Positions 21,901 to 28,886 are shown, numbered from the stretch's first letter. The stretch: DNA of 64,000 nucleotides from Balaenoptera acutorostrata (GCF_949987535.1 NC_080066.1:96332413-96396412); one strand, 5' to 3'. Translations and numbers: made by a program. The notes: generated by a model not told the origin, from the sequence alone.

Positions 21901-24739
21901 TTTCAAGTTATACCATGAGCAGAAAGGTAGAGATGGTAAAATTCCTGTAAAAACCTCTAAAACTCCTCAAATTCATATTGCTCAGTGGTATACTTTGTGG
22001 CTGCTTTAAATATTCGGCATCTATTCCCTTCTCCTTGCCCACATTCCCCAAGTATTTTGCTTACTCTCATCCCATGTGGTCTGGGTAAAGCTCTACTCCA
22101 ACTCTAGAGTTCAACAGGTAGCCCTGGCTGAGAACAATCTGCACATGATATTCTTTTGTCAATAGTGACTGGTTTGGTAATGAGGACTTGACCCATATCA
22201 AGATAATCAAGCCAACATGATTCAATCCTGAGTATTCTCTCTTTTTTTTTTTTTTTTTTTTTTTTATCCTGAGGAAATAGACACTATTTTTTATGTAGGA
22301 CTTGAACCTGGAAGTTGGGAGAGCTAGATGTACTATAGTAATCACGAGGAAGAGCCGTTCTGATAATGGAGATTACCCAGATAAAGTGATCAGAGTATAA
22401 AAAATGAAATCCTAGTACTGGTGATCGTGTCCAGTACTTTCACCATAAGCGTATTTGCCACAGACATCTTTGTTGCAAACATTTTTGCTGCATAACTAAC
22501 TGGCCGTAAGGCAATTTTGCTATAAAAGATAAAAGAGGGACATTAAAGAGGACATAATGAAACATGAAAAATGAATAAGAAAGTTAAAGACTTTATTGCA
22601 AGATATGAAATACTTGAATACATTTAAAATGTGTGTAGATTCATGGCAATACTGAGCAAATAACTGATTTTATTTTGTGGGTTGTACCTACGCATTTGCC
22701 TTCTGTCTTTTGCTCATAGTATTTTATACATTGTTTTGTTTATTGATTCGTTCTCTTCATTTGGCATCGTGCTTTTTCTTTTTCATTAAAGTTTCTTCCT
22801 TCATTAGACAGGTTATCAGTTTCCAAATACTAGGATACATATTTGTAACTGAGCTTTGTATTGCATTATAAAACCCTTCCACACTGTTGTTTGCTCTTGG
22901 CATTATGTCATACGTGTGTTGACAGATGTTCTAAAATTCTATGGGAGAAATGGGTTCAACTCTGCCTTGGAGACCTGGCGTATCTAAGATTTATGTAATA
23001 TAAAAATGGGAGTACTGCATCAATGAAGAAATGAAATCAAACTATCAATTAGTTATTTAACCTTTACAGCTAAATTGCACTGCTGCCAATTAGTTATGTG
23101 GCAAAAGTGTTTCTGGCAAAGATGCTTACAGTGAAAGTACCCTACAACCTCTGGTGCTACTGTTGGAACACCTGATTGGTTAAACTGTGCCTAACATCAT
23201 CCCTATCTTTGGATTTTTTCAATTTCATAACCCAATAAATTTTGTGCTTAAATCGGTTTGAGTTGGATTATTGTGTGTCTTGCTACAGCTTTGTACACGT
23301 TTAAATATATTTTTAAACAGCTTTATTAAAATATAATTTACATAGCATAGCATGTATTAAATTACCATGAAACCTATAAAATAGGAATTTTAGTATATTT
23401 ACAGAATTGTGTAATCAGGTTAAATATTTGAGTCTATCCAGAGAGCAATAGAAGCCAGCGGGGTTGGGATGGTGATGTCATTCAAAATTACTGTGCTATG
23501 TAGTCATCATTCAATAAAAGGTAACAATTATTAGCTCAAATAGGTGTTTCTTACTGAGGAATGTCGTCTTCTAACAGGTCTCTCTACATTGTCACTGAAA
23601 GAGGAAAAAAAAATTACATACACAGCGGTAAAAGACTGAATTTCTAAAACCCATCATTATAACATCCCTTACATGCTTTTAAATTGGTCATCACTTAACA
23701 CTTTGTGTCACTTTCACTTAATAAAATTTATATTACAAGTCTTAAATTCAGTATTTAGAAAGTCAGTGTTTTAAAATACATATGGTATACCATAAGACTT
23801 TCTCTTGAAAAACAATCAGTAAAACATAATTTACCATATTGATATAAGCACAATTATAAGATAAATGGACCAAAAGAAAAAAAAAAAAAAAGAAAGAAAG
23901 GGAATTCCCTGGCGGTCCAGTGGTTAGGACTCAGTGCTTTCACTGCTATAGCCGTGGTTCAATACTTGGTCAGGGAACTAAGATCCCGAAAGCTGCAGTG
24001 CAGCCAAAAAAAAAAAAAAAGATAAATGGACCGTAAATCAAGAGATTCTAGTTCTGGTTTTACTACAGTGTGATTTTTAGACCAGGTTTTGAATATTCAG
24101 CTGGCTATGGTGGCCAAACAGATAACTTAGCAGATGCAAGAAAAATAGGTGGTACTGAGACTATAAAGGGAGTTCCTTCCTGCCTGGTTTGATCATCACA
24201 GCTATTATGTACTCCGCTCATGTTATTTGTTGCCAAACAAGAATATGAGCCCAGTGTTGCACCACTTGATTTTTCAGGAAAAGCTGAAAATCTAATTGTT
24301 GTATGAAATCTTGAAATTTTGGCAACTAATTCAAAAATTAAAAAACATTGTTTATTGTTTAGACAATTTTTTCTTTGTCATATATATATATGCCTGTAGG
24401 CTGTAAACTGCCACTAGTTTGTGACGCCAGCTTTGGGCAAATCATTTCATTTCCTTGGGCCTCAATTTTCTCATCCTTAAATTGAAGAGATAGGAAGTGG
24501 TCTCTAAAGTCCCTCTCAGTTTTGACTCTAGATGAGTTTATATAAAGATATGGCAGGGAGTGCTGTGACCCTGTAATATTTACTTCTTTTCCCTGGAACA
24601 GACTGCAAAAACATTTCAGAAGTTATAAACATGTCTTACTAATTGGAAAAGTATCTTTCCCTGATAAAGAGTTGAACATTTTTAGCTGCATTTCCCAAAC
24701 TCACTTTTCTTCATTAGCCTCTGAAGACATCCCATCCAT
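878..24739 (-). CDS. KNL1: KNL1 N-terminal coding region, eight exons (partial gene)
   Basis: KNL1 (CASC5) is the kinetochore scaffold of the KMN network. It recruits PP1 phosphatase and BUB1/BUB3 and is needed for the spindle checkpoint. Eight exons join in one frame: 24739-24705, 23594-23555, 21848-21783, 17192-17131, 9375-9323, 9074-9041, 7030-6993 and 930-878 (381 nt, 127 codons), all with AG/GT borders. The product starts MDGMSSEANEEN, carries an Arg-rich stretch at about residues 17-22, the SILK motif at 25-28 and the RVSF motif at 60-63. Both are known PP1-docking sites, and the serines in and beside them are Aurora B targets in human KNL1. Compared with human, two residues (Gly-Asn) are inserted between the motifs. 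The rest of the gene, with the MELT repeats and C-terminal RWD/Mis12-binding region, lies beyond position 1. Identity comes from residue-by-residue resemblance to remembered human KNL1, and is very secure. Confidence 0.96.
1295..1619 (+). mobile_element. L1 3'-end fragment with poly(A)
   Basis: The 3' UTR of a cetartiodactyl L1 (gattgacatataaacactac...aactatactccaataaaa) ends in an 18-A tail. A one-mismatch target duplication flanks it: agaccaaaatgtta (1281-1294) and agaccaagatgtta (1620-1633). It is a 5'-truncated insertion in a KNL1 intron. Confidence 0.9.
2775..3676 (+). pseudogene. L1 ORF1 (RNA-binding protein), frameshifted
   Basis: The coiled-coil N-terminal part (2775-2993) is broken by a frameshift near 2990, where a short direct repeat (aaacaaac) has contracted. 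The remainder (2990-3676, 228 codons) is open and carries the L1 ORF1p RRM and C-terminal domain (NIRIIGVPEGEE, KEKLLKAAREK, ARISFRFDG). The nucleic-acid chaperone cannot be made as one protein. Confidence 0.9.
3735..4867 (+). pseudogene. L1 ORF2 remnant: endonuclease joined to C-terminus
   Basis: The APE-like endonuclease starts at 3735 and stays open to 4460. It keeps LNVNGLN, QETHF and SRIDH, but the catalytic SDHN is SNHN and GDFNT is GDCNT. A frame break follows. From 4490 a second ORF reads linker residues (NLWDTAKAVLRGKFIAIQAH) and then, in frame, the terminal ORF2 sequence (MEYYSAIKRNEIGSF...). This is the footprint of an internal deletion that removed the reverse transcriptase. Confidence 0.9.
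5053..5433. other. KNL1 intron sequence, nothing recognised
   Basis: AT-rich non-coding sequence between the L1 and a SINE. I see no exon or identifiable repeat. Confidence 0.5.
5434..5772 (+). mobile_element. CHR-type tRNA-derived SINE (long form)
   Basis: Full-length element with tRNA-like head (A box tggcacagtgg, B box gggtttgagccc), tRNA-unrelated body and taaataaataaa tail. Target duplication tctacaatag at 5424-5433 and 5773-5782. Confidence 0.95.
5800..6566. repeat. Intron sequence with old dispersed repeat
   Basis: From about 6150 to 6566 the text (ggaagatcactttaggcag ... gggaggtaatatgataaga) resembles an ancient mammalian dispersed repeat that also occurs at 20340-20730, 49110-49480 and 62600-63200. 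I cannot name the family with certainty. 5800-6150 shows nothing recognisable. Confidence 0.45.
6583..6704 (+). mobile_element. Short CHR-type SINE
   Basis: tRNA-like head only (tggtccagtggttaggac ... ggttcgatccc) with A tail. Perfect 15-bp target duplication aaagagaatagggcc at 6568-6582 and 6705-6719, indicating a young copy. Confidence 0.95.
6993..7030 (-). CDS. KNL1: KNL1 coding exon 7 (residues 97-110)
   Basis: A 38-nt exon with acceptor TTTTAG and donor GTGAGT. It encodes NKNPEDNYCEIT, matching human NKKLEDNYCEIT. Phase 1 at the donor joins correctly to the exon at 930. Confidence 0.93.
7313..7430 (-). mobile_element. Short CHR-type SINE
   Basis: Reverse-oriented short form (ttttggccatgccac ... 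gggaattccc) 26 bp from the next SINE, which points the other way. The pair forms an inverted-repeat arrangement. Confidence 0.93.
7457..7807 (+). mobile_element. Long CHR-type SINE
   Basis: Target duplication gaatgacctgta at 7445-7456 and 7809-7820. Body has the 'cacaactactgag' repeats typical of the long cetacean form. Confidence 0.95.
7884..8007 (+). mobile_element. Short CHR-type SINE
   Basis: Short form with 18-A tail, head agggaataccctggcagtcc. It is the third SINE within 700 bp of the intron between KNL1 coding exons 6 and 7. Confidence 0.92.
8010..8620. repeat. Old L1 3' fragments, both orientations
   Basis: 8010-8290 resembles the plus-strand end of old L1 ORF2 and 3' UTR (aatgtccatcaatggggagctgac ... 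tggttatctgtgagg). 8300-8620 resembles a minus-strand old L1 (gcccttactgatggacc-like, aagacaaattcccagacatg). Both are decayed. Confidence 0.55.
8630..9040. other. KNL1 intron, nothing recognised beyond AT-rich DNA
   Basis: AT-rich sequence leading to the donor of coding exon 6 at 9041. No further exon seen. Confidence 0.5.
9041..9074 (-). CDS. KNL1: KNL1 coding exon 6 (micro-exon, residues 86-97)
   Basis: A 34-nt micro-exon with acceptor TTATAG and donor GTAAGT. It encodes ETEAGGNVLFM plus part of Gln, matching human ETETGENLLLIQ. It joins directly to exon 5, so the 26-residue segment present in the longer human isoform is not represented between them. Confidence 0.9.
9323..9375 (-). CDS. KNL1: KNL1 coding exon 5 (residues 68-86)
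   Basis: A 53-nt exon with acceptor TTCTAG and donor GTAAAT. It encodes VFQTDPNMKIVKKSEIS, against VFQTESHMKIVRKSEME in human. Its acceptor and at least its first 15 bases are repeated at 9770-9786 inside the upstream intron. Confidence 0.93.
9414..9535 (-). mobile_element. CHR-type SINE, degraded
   Basis: Reverse short form following a 20-T run. It is one half of a roughly 170-bp repeat pair with 9770-9944 that also includes a KNL1 splice acceptor. Confidence 0.85.
9770..9944. repeat. Second copy of KNL1 exon-5 acceptor plus SINE
   Basis: tctgtctggaatactctag and the next about 35 bases repeat 9361-9414 with only two or three differences, followed by the same reverse SINE (9823-9944) starting aatcgtgtggcttgcaggatc. 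The offset is 409 bp. On the KNL1 strand this reproduces the pyrimidine tract, AG and first 15 bases of coding exon 5. Confidence 0.9.
9958..11225 (-). mobile_element. Mariner (Tc1/mariner) DNA transposon, decayed full-length
   Basis: 1268 bp, the usual mariner size, with terminal inverted repeats (ttgggtaggccaaaaag... against ttgggtgggccaaaagg...) and a flanking TA duplication (9956-9957, 11226-11227). The transposase reads on the minus strand. Confidence 0.92.
10343..11105 (-). pseudogene. Mariner transposase pseudogene
   Basis: Minus-strand fragments at 11105-10839 (N-terminal helix-turn-helix part: HFKKGRKASETQKKI, TCQKWFVKFRAGDFSLDD) and 10786-10496 (VPHKLSKKNLLDRISACDSLL ... SEKWILYNN) correspond in order to the mariner transposase. 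The first catalytic Asp of the DDE/D triad (normally DEKW) is Ser here. Frame breaks separate the parts and nothing open remains for the C-terminus, so it is dead. Confidence 0.88.
11228..11640 (+). repeat. Old L1 ORF2 fragment
   Basis: ggatttatcccaggaatgctgag ... caaaagcatttataaaatccaat is the decayed L1 reverse-transcriptase region on the plus strand. Confidence 0.6.
11641..12578. other. KNL1 intron, AT-rich, nothing recognised
   Basis: Very AT-rich sequence with scattered short ORFs by chance. No exon of KNL1 fits here. Confidence 0.5.
12579..12701 (+). mobile_element. Short CHR-type SINE
   Basis: Short form (aaattccctggcagtccagtgg ... gtggcgtagccaaaa) with an A-rich tail and weak duplication acatgtaag / gcatgtgaag. 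Confidence 0.9.
12702..14100. other. KNL1 intron, unassigned
   Basis: Non-repetitive-looking intron DNA. A 94-codon ORF at 12965 has no recognisable domain and no splice context, so I treat it as chance. Confidence 0.45.
14100..15300 (+). repeat. Old L1/HAL1-like ORF1-region remnant
   Basis: Decayed purine-rich sequence containing phrases typical of HAL1/old L1 ORF1 3' parts (agaagataacagaatcacattaac, tatatccagctaaatcttc aag, gccctt-cttggg). It is interrupted by a young L1 end at 14797-14968. Family assignment is tentative. Confidence 0.5.
14797..14968 (+). mobile_element. L1 3'-end insertion
   Basis: Short 5'-truncated L1 (gggattgacatacatacactaatatg ... aagaacctgctgtataaaa) with complex A-rich tail. 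Flanking gaaaatgtg duplication near 14788 and 14973. Confidence 0.85.
15220..15313 (+). repeat. Purine-rich simple repeat
   Basis: (GAGA)n-type tract (agagagagatagagagataagagagtgagag) followed by a G-run (gggggggcggggggggg). Confidence 0.8.
15314..15565 (+). mobile_element. CHR-type SINE, internally deleted
   Basis: Head and tail of the long form with part of the repeated body missing. Ends in aaataaataaataaa. Confidence 0.9.
15600..16440 (+). repeat. Old L1 ORF2 endonuclease-region fragment
   Basis: Decayed L1 text such as atggatggatcattcacag-aaattgatcatat and caataaacatagaataaacattc on the plus strand. Confidence 0.55.
16440..17000 (-). repeat. Old L1 fragment interrupted by a SINE
   Basis: Reverse-oriented L1 text (ttttgtatcctgctacttac, ggttagcacctccaatacaatg). 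Together with the plus fragment just before, it resembles a 5'-inverted L1 insertion. Confidence 0.55.
16491..16614 (-). mobile_element. Short CHR-type SINE
   Basis: Reverse short form nested in the old L1; weak duplication ttgcacaatt / tgtacaattt. Confidence 0.92.
17131..17192 (-). CDS. KNL1: KNL1 coding exon 4 with the RVSF motif (residues 48-68)
   Basis: A 62-nt exon with acceptor CCGTAG and donor GTAAGT. It encodes ESNALRNKKNSRRVSFADTI plus two bases of a Lys codon. RVSF (residues 60-63) is the second canonical PP1 docking site; the human equivalent serine is phosphorylated by Aurora B to block PP1 binding. Confidence 0.96.
17393..17731 (+). mobile_element. Long CHR-type SINE
   Basis: Perfect 13-bp duplication aaaataagcacag at 17380-17392 and 17732-17744. 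Very GC-rich body (ggaggggccgcaatggag) and (taaa)n tail. It produces long spurious ORFs on the minus strand. Confidence 0.95.
17975..18095 (+). mobile_element. Short L1 3'-end insertion
   Basis: gtgatgaattgggagattagg ... aagaactgctgtataaaa with an A-rich tail; same subfamily as the L1 at 1868-5036. Confidence 0.8.
18435..18673 (-). mobile_element. CHR-type SINE (first of two at one site)
   Basis: Reverse SINE between two copies of cttaactgttttt (18422-18434 and 18674-18686). Confidence 0.93.
18687..18989 (-). mobile_element. CHR-type SINE (second of two at one site)
   Basis: Reverse SINE between the second and third copies of cttaactgttttt (18674-18686 and 18990-19002). Body differs from the first, so this is an independent insertion and not a tandem duplication. 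Confidence 0.93.
19291..19417 (-). mobile_element. L1 3'-end insertion, reverse
   Basis: T-run then aacatctttattggagtataattg ... tatccccatatctcctccc, the reverse complement of a young L1 3' UTR, nested in the older L1. Confidence 0.85.
19861..20135. other. KNL1 intron, nothing recognised
   Basis: Plain intron DNA. Confidence 0.5.
20140..20330 (+). repeat. MIR element
   Basis: Plus-oriented MIR: gccactaactgtgtgg, acctctctggacctcacatttctcatctatataatg. Confidence 0.8.
20340..20980 (+). repeat. Old dispersed repeat (unnamed family)
   Basis: Text such as tgagacctgaaggatta, cattctaggcagagcatgtgcaaaggccctgaggcag resembles an ancient mammalian repeat seen elsewhere in this window. It may continue past the SINE at 20990. 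Confidence 0.5.
20990..21289 (+). mobile_element. Long CHR-type SINE
   Basis: Duplication ggactaca at 20982-20989 and 21290-21297; tail aataaataaattaattaatt. Confidence 0.94.
21298..21782. other. KNL1 intron, possibly old repeat
   Basis: Mostly unassigned; the first part may continue the old repeat interrupted by the SINE. Confidence 0.4.
21783..21848 (-). CDS. KNL1: KNL1 coding exon 3 (residues 26-47)
   Basis: A 66-nt, phase 0-0 exon with acceptor TTCTAG and donor GTAAGT. It encodes ILKPPRSPLQDL-RGGNGN-ETVQ. The hexamer GGGAAT is present twice in tandem, giving GNGN where human has a single GN, so the exon is two codons longer than the human one. Confidence 0.95.
22240..22265. repeat. Poly(T) run
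   Basis: About 25 consecutive T, preceded by ctctct. Probably the remnant of a reverse-oriented retroposon tail, though no body was recognised. Confidence 0.8.
22434..23140. mobile_element. DNA-transposon-like element with long imperfect inverted ends
   Basis: gtactttcaccataagcgta... at 22434 is matched by the inverse of ...tgcttacagtgaaagtac ending at 23140. The inverted similarity continues for about 80-97 bp (ataactaactggc against ataactaattggc). The 5' arm has about 15 extra bases. The 707-bp element has no ORF above about 64 codons, so it is non-autonomous. I do not recognise the family. Confidence 0.75.
23310..23420 (-). repeat. Old L1 3' fragment
   Basis: aaacagctttattaaaatataatttacatagc is the reverse of a common old L1 3' end. 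Confidence 0.6.
23555..23594 (-). CDS. KNL1: KNL1 coding exon 2 (residues 12-25)
   Basis: A 40-nt exon with acceptor TTTCAG and donor GTAAGA. It encodes N-DNVERPVRRRHSS, the basic patch whose Ser24 lies next to the PP1-docking SILK motif. The SILK motif is split by the following intron: its Ser is here and ILK is in the next exon. Confidence 0.95.
23872..24019 (+). mobile_element. Short CHR-type SINE with A-rich 5' flank
   Basis: Duplication agataaatggacc at 23859-23871 and 24020-24032. Unusually, an A-rich tract (23872-23900) lies between the upstream duplication and the SINE head, so the inserted RNA carried extra 5' sequence. Confidence 0.9.
24033..24704. other. KNL1 intron with MIR
   Basis: A plus-oriented MIR lies at about 24395-24545 (gggcctcaattttctcatccttaaattg). 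The rest is unassigned. Confidence 0.6.
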
Positions 24740-24758
24740 TTTCGAAGAAAAACCGTTT
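24705..24758 (-). CDS. KNL1: KNL1 coding exon 1 (start codon at 24739)
   Basis: The acceptor TTGTTACAG precedes 24758 and the donor GTGAGT follows 24705. The first 19 nt are 5' UTR; ATG is at 24739-24737. It encodes MDGMSSEANEE plus two bases of Asn12. A second in-frame ATG lies three codons on, but the first matches the human start. Phase at the donor is 2. Confidence 0.93.
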
Positions 24759-25232
24759 CTGTAACAAATACACAAAATGAGAAAAGGTGAGAAAAAAGGA
24801 AGAGAAGTTGTAATCTGTGAAGAGATTAAGAGCAGAGCAGAGCTGTAATTTCAGGATTACTTTCTGTGGGAGGGCCAAAAAAAAAAAAAAGGAAAAACTT
24901 CACTATGGGGCTATGAAACATGAGAAATTTTGAGGATTTTAAACTACTCTCTTATAATTCCCAATCCTGGAAAATTCTCATATTCAAGAGGAAATCAGTG
25001 ACTAACTCTGATTGGAATGATATGGACGTTAATGGTTCAAATAAAAATTTGTCCTAGTTTATATGAGTTTATGGATTATATAATAATTCAATCTCAAAAT
25101 ATAGTCAATCAGCTATCAAAATATTGATATTTGCATAAAGTGGATTTGCATAAATGCATATTTATCTTATGAAAATTTAACTTTAAGTACTCCAGCAAAA
25201 AAAAATTTAAGACATAAAAATAACATTTTAGG
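24759..25232. other. KNL1 first intron, nothing recognised
   Basis: AT-rich sequence upstream of the first coding exon; includes an A-run at 24878. Confidence 0.5.
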
Positions 25233-25407
25233 GGCTTCCCTGGTGGTCCAGTGGGTAAGACTCTGGACTCCCAATGCAGGGGGCCCAGGTTCGATCTCTG
25301 GTTGGGGAACTAGATCCCTCATCCTTCTGCAACTAAGAAGTCTGCATGCTCAACAAAGACCTGGGCAGCCAAAATAAATAAATAAATAAATAAATAATTG
25401 GGTGGGG
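25233..25407 (+). mobile_element. CHR-type SINE, internally deleted
   Basis: Head plus short tail (ctgcaactaagaagtctgc ... taaataaataaat). Weak duplication aacattttag / aacatttta. Confidence 0.9.
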
Positions 25408-25688
25408 GAAACATTTTAAACAGTGTAGTTGATTATGTTTACAATCTCACTCAATGAGTATTTGTCTTGGAAAGAGTGTGCAATAAGAAGCATAACCTGA
25501 AGTTTCTTTAATTGGTCTTATCTCCTACCTATCCATACCTATATTTTCACTTTATGCATTTTAACCTTAGAACTTTAACCCTGGGTAAGAAAAAATTCCA
25601 TTGTAGATTTCAAAAAACAGAATAGCTAGAGATTCTGACTCAACAATATTAGCATTTCTACCACAATACTAAATTAATACCACATACA
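25408..25688. other. Intron, nothing recognised
   Basis: Unassigned KNL1 first-intron sequence between two SINEs. Confidence 0.4.
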
Positions 25689-26019
25689 TATGGACTTCCC
25701 TGGTGGCACAGTGGTTAAGAATCCGCCTGCCAAGGCAGGAGACACGGGTTCGAGCTCTGGTCCGGGAAAATTCCACATGCCACGGAGCAACTAAGCGTGC
25801 ACCACAACTACTGAGCCTGCGCTCTAGAGCCCGCAAGCCACAACTACTGAGCCCATGTGCCACAACTGCTGGAGCCCATGCACCTAGAGCCCGTGCTCCG
25901 CAACAAGAGAAGCCACCGCAATGTGAAGCCCATGCACCGCAACAAAGACCCAACACAGCCAAAAATAAATAAATAGACAGGTAGATAAAAAGACTAAAAT
26001 ACTTACTTAGGAAAAAAAA
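25689..26019 (+). mobile_element. Long CHR-type SINE
   Basis: Duplication aataccacataca at 25676-25688 and 26020-26032; long complex A-rich tail. Confidence 0.94.
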
Positions 26020-26032
26020 AATACCACATACA

Positions 26033-26474
26033 CAAACTTTCAGAATCAATGTTCTTACGCTTCTTAGCAATAAGTAAAAAACCAAAACAACAACAAAAAA
26101 GGTACTTAAAAGATATCTTATTTTACATGCTTTCATCATATATAACAAAAGTCAAATTAAAGAACAATACTTCATATTGAACTTGAACCTGAAGTAAAAG
26201 TCTGCTTATTTTTCAGTATTGATTTATTTAATTAGCTGTTAATACAGATATAAGGTGATGGGCATCTTCTAGGATTTGATCTCTGACCCTCTCCTTTTGT
26301 CCTCCATCACTTTCTCAGTCTGCTTACCCATTCTTCTGGTTTCACTTACCTCCTGTTCACAGATAACACCTATATCTACTTAAAATAATATTTTTAATTT
26401 AAAAATTTAAGCTATTACATACTATCCTCTTTCCCAAAAGCAACCACCTTCACCACTTTATTTTGTATCTAAAG
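26033..26474. other. Intron, nothing recognised
   Basis: AT-rich sequence with CT-rich patches. No gene seen. Confidence 0.4.
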
Positions 26475-26485
26475 AAAGCTCTCTT

Positions 26486-26851
26486 CGGACTTCCCTGGTG
26501 GCACAGTGGTTAAGAATCCGCCTGCCAATGCAGCAGACATGGGTTCGAGCCCTGGTCCAGGAAGATCCCATATGCCGCGGAGCAACTAAGCCCGTGTGCC
26601 ACAACTTCTGAGCCTGCGCTCTAGAGCCCTCGAGCCACAACTACTGAGCCCGAGCACCACAACTCCTAAAGCCCGTGTGCCCTAGAGCCCGCGTGCTGCA
26701 ATTACTGAATCCTGTGCACCTAGAGCCCGTGCTCCACAACAAGAGAAGCCACCGCAATGAGAAGTCCACACACTGCAACGAAGAGCAGCTCCCGTTCTCC
26801 ACAACTAGAGAAAGCCCATGAGCAGCAATGAAGACCCAAAGCAACCAAAAA
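26486..26851 (+). mobile_element. Long CHR-type SINE
   Basis: Duplication aaagctctctt at 26475-26485 and 26852-26862. Body carries an extra copy of the 'cacaact..tgagcc' unit, making it one of the longest copies here (366 bp). Confidence 0.95.
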
Positions 26852-26929
26852 AAAGCTCTCTTACCCGCAACCACCTCCATCTCATATACACACAGACACC
26901 CCATACCCAGAAAAATACAGTACAATAAA

Positions 26930-27370
26930 GGAAAGATTACATGCTAATTTCACTACAATAAATATAAAAATCCTAAAAAGAATAGCAAAAAAAGAGCCAC
27001 CAATTTGTGGAAAGGTTGTGAAAAGGACAATATATCACGGTCATGTTGGTTATATTCCAGAAATGCAATATTGGTTTAACATTAGAAAATCAATTTTACA
27101 ATTTACTATACTAACAAATTAAAAGGGAAAAATCCTAAGATCATTTCAACAGATTAAAAAAAAAGTTTGCTGACTTTTAACATCCTTTCATGTTAAAAAA
27201 AATTTTAGCAAACCAGGAATACAAGGTAAATTCCTTAACCTAACAAACAGTATCTATTTAAAAAACTAACAGCAAACATCAACTTAATGGTGAAACTGAA
27301 AACTTTTCCTGAGATCAAACAAGTACGACAGCTATTTCCACTTCTATTCAATCTATCATCAAGTCTTAGT
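26930..27370 (+). repeat. Old L1 reverse-transcriptase fragment
   Basis: Decayed L1 ORF2 text (cacggtcatgttggttatattccagaaatgcaa, aatggtgaaactgaaaacttttcc) on the plus strand. Confidence 0.75.
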
Positions 27371-27399
27371 GGTTCTGTTTCCAATATACATCACAAATT

Positions 27400-28560
27400 C
27401 ATTCACTTCTATCTTCAGTGCCACCACCATAATTCAAGCTGCCATCATCTCTCAAGTAGAATATTGCAATTTTTACCTCACTGGTCTCCCTACTTTCACT
27501 CTTATCCCCCTAAAATACTTTCTCCACATAGTAGGCAGTTATCTTCTTAAACATAAATCACATTTAAGACATTCCCTTACGTAAAACCCTTTAAAAGCTT
27601 CCCACTGTACTGAGAATAAACTCTTTACCAGGACCTACAAAGCTCTACAAGATTTGGGTCCTACTTGACTCTCAGACTTCAGACTTCATCTCATACCACT
27701 GTCTTCCTCACTCTCTATGCTAACCACACTGGCATTTTTATTGCTGCACACACAAAGCTTTTTCCCGTCATTAAATTTATATTTGCTATTCTCTCTTGGC
27801 AAGAAGCCAAGAAAAGTACTCTTTGTAGACTGTGTATGTCTCCTTTGTGGCATTACCACAACTGTAATTTAAAAGTCCATTATGTAAATTAATTATTCCT
27901 TTTATCTTCCCAAACTACCTGATGGAAGAAATGTTCACATACTGAAGTATGGGGAAGCCATTCTGGATTATACATGATTTGGCTTGAACTTTATTCTAAT
28001 TAAAACAGCCTGTGTTATGGCTTATCAAACATACATTGTACATCTGCTTTAACCATTAAAGAAAAGGGTATACTGTCCAGAAGTAAAGAATGTCTGTTTT
28101 GAAGATAGAGATAAATGCCTCCCTTTCTGGGACCTCAGTGCTAGTACTCCTTTTATGATAAGGCTCGCTACCCAGGCTCCCAGGCCATACTGACTTGCTG
28201 TGTACTTACTAATCTGTCTTTTTTGGAAACTCTGAAGGAAAGTACCCTTGTCATGTTTGATGTTCTTTGTTCTGACAAAATATAAAACTGTGCGGAAAAT
28301 CATGCTTCTCCAGAACAGTTCCTCAGAGCTATCTGAGAGGTTGTCTCCCAGGGTATAGTCCTCAGTTTGGCTAAAATAAAACTCTCTTCTATTCTATTAT
28401 AGATTGATTATTGATTATTTGCATCAACATACACTTGCCCCAACAGTAAACTCCATGAGAATAGGGCTGGTGTCTCTTATGTTCACTGTTATATTCTGAG
28501 AATCTAGCACAGTGCTTTGTGAATAATACGAGCTATAAATATTTGTTGTATGACTAATTA
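27400..28560 (+). repeat. L2 element split by an LTR
   Basis: L2 3' region (caggacctacaaagctctacaagatttgggtcc, gacttcatctcataccactgtc) runs to about 27910 and resumes at about 28430 (cagtaaactccatgagaataggg ... agcacagtgctttgtg). Confidence 0.75.
27915..28428 (+). mobile_element. Solitary retroviral LTR (ERV1-like)
   Basis: About 500 bp inserted in the L2. It has U3-like sequence, a TATA-like tataaaac (28279), then cctcagagctatctgagagg and a polyadenylation-like gctaaaataaaactctc (28371). The layout fits a gammaretrovirus-type LTR. No internal viral genes are present. Edges are approximate. Confidence 0.65.
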
Positions 28561-28574
28561 AGAAACAATTCTTT

Positions 28575-28871
28575 GGGCTTCCCTGGTGGCACAGTGGTTG
28601 AGAATCTGCCTGCCAATGCAGGGAACACGGGTTCGAGCCCTGGTCTGGGAAGATACCACATGCCTCTGAGCAACTAGGCCCGTGAGCCACAACTACTGAG
28701 CCTGTGCGTCCGGAGCTTGTGCTCCGCAACAAGAGAGGCCGCAACAGTGAGAGGCCGCGCACTGCGATGAAGAGTGGCCCCCGCTCGCCGCAACTAGAGA
28801 AAGCCCATGCACAGAAACGAAAACCCAACACAGCCAAAAATAAATAAATAAATAAAATTTAAAATAAAAAA
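28575..28871 (+). mobile_element. Long CHR-type SINE
   Basis: Perfect 15-bp duplication aagaaacaattcttt at 28560-28574 and 28872-28886, a young insertion. Belongs to the same GC-rich subtype as 17393-17731. Confidence 0.95.
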
Positions 28872-28886
28872 AAGAAACAATTCTTT

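Noticed and set aside
25669..26148. 159-codon minus-strand ORF
   Set aside because: Antisense reading of a CHR SINE, with low-complexity hydrophobic ends from the A-rich tail.
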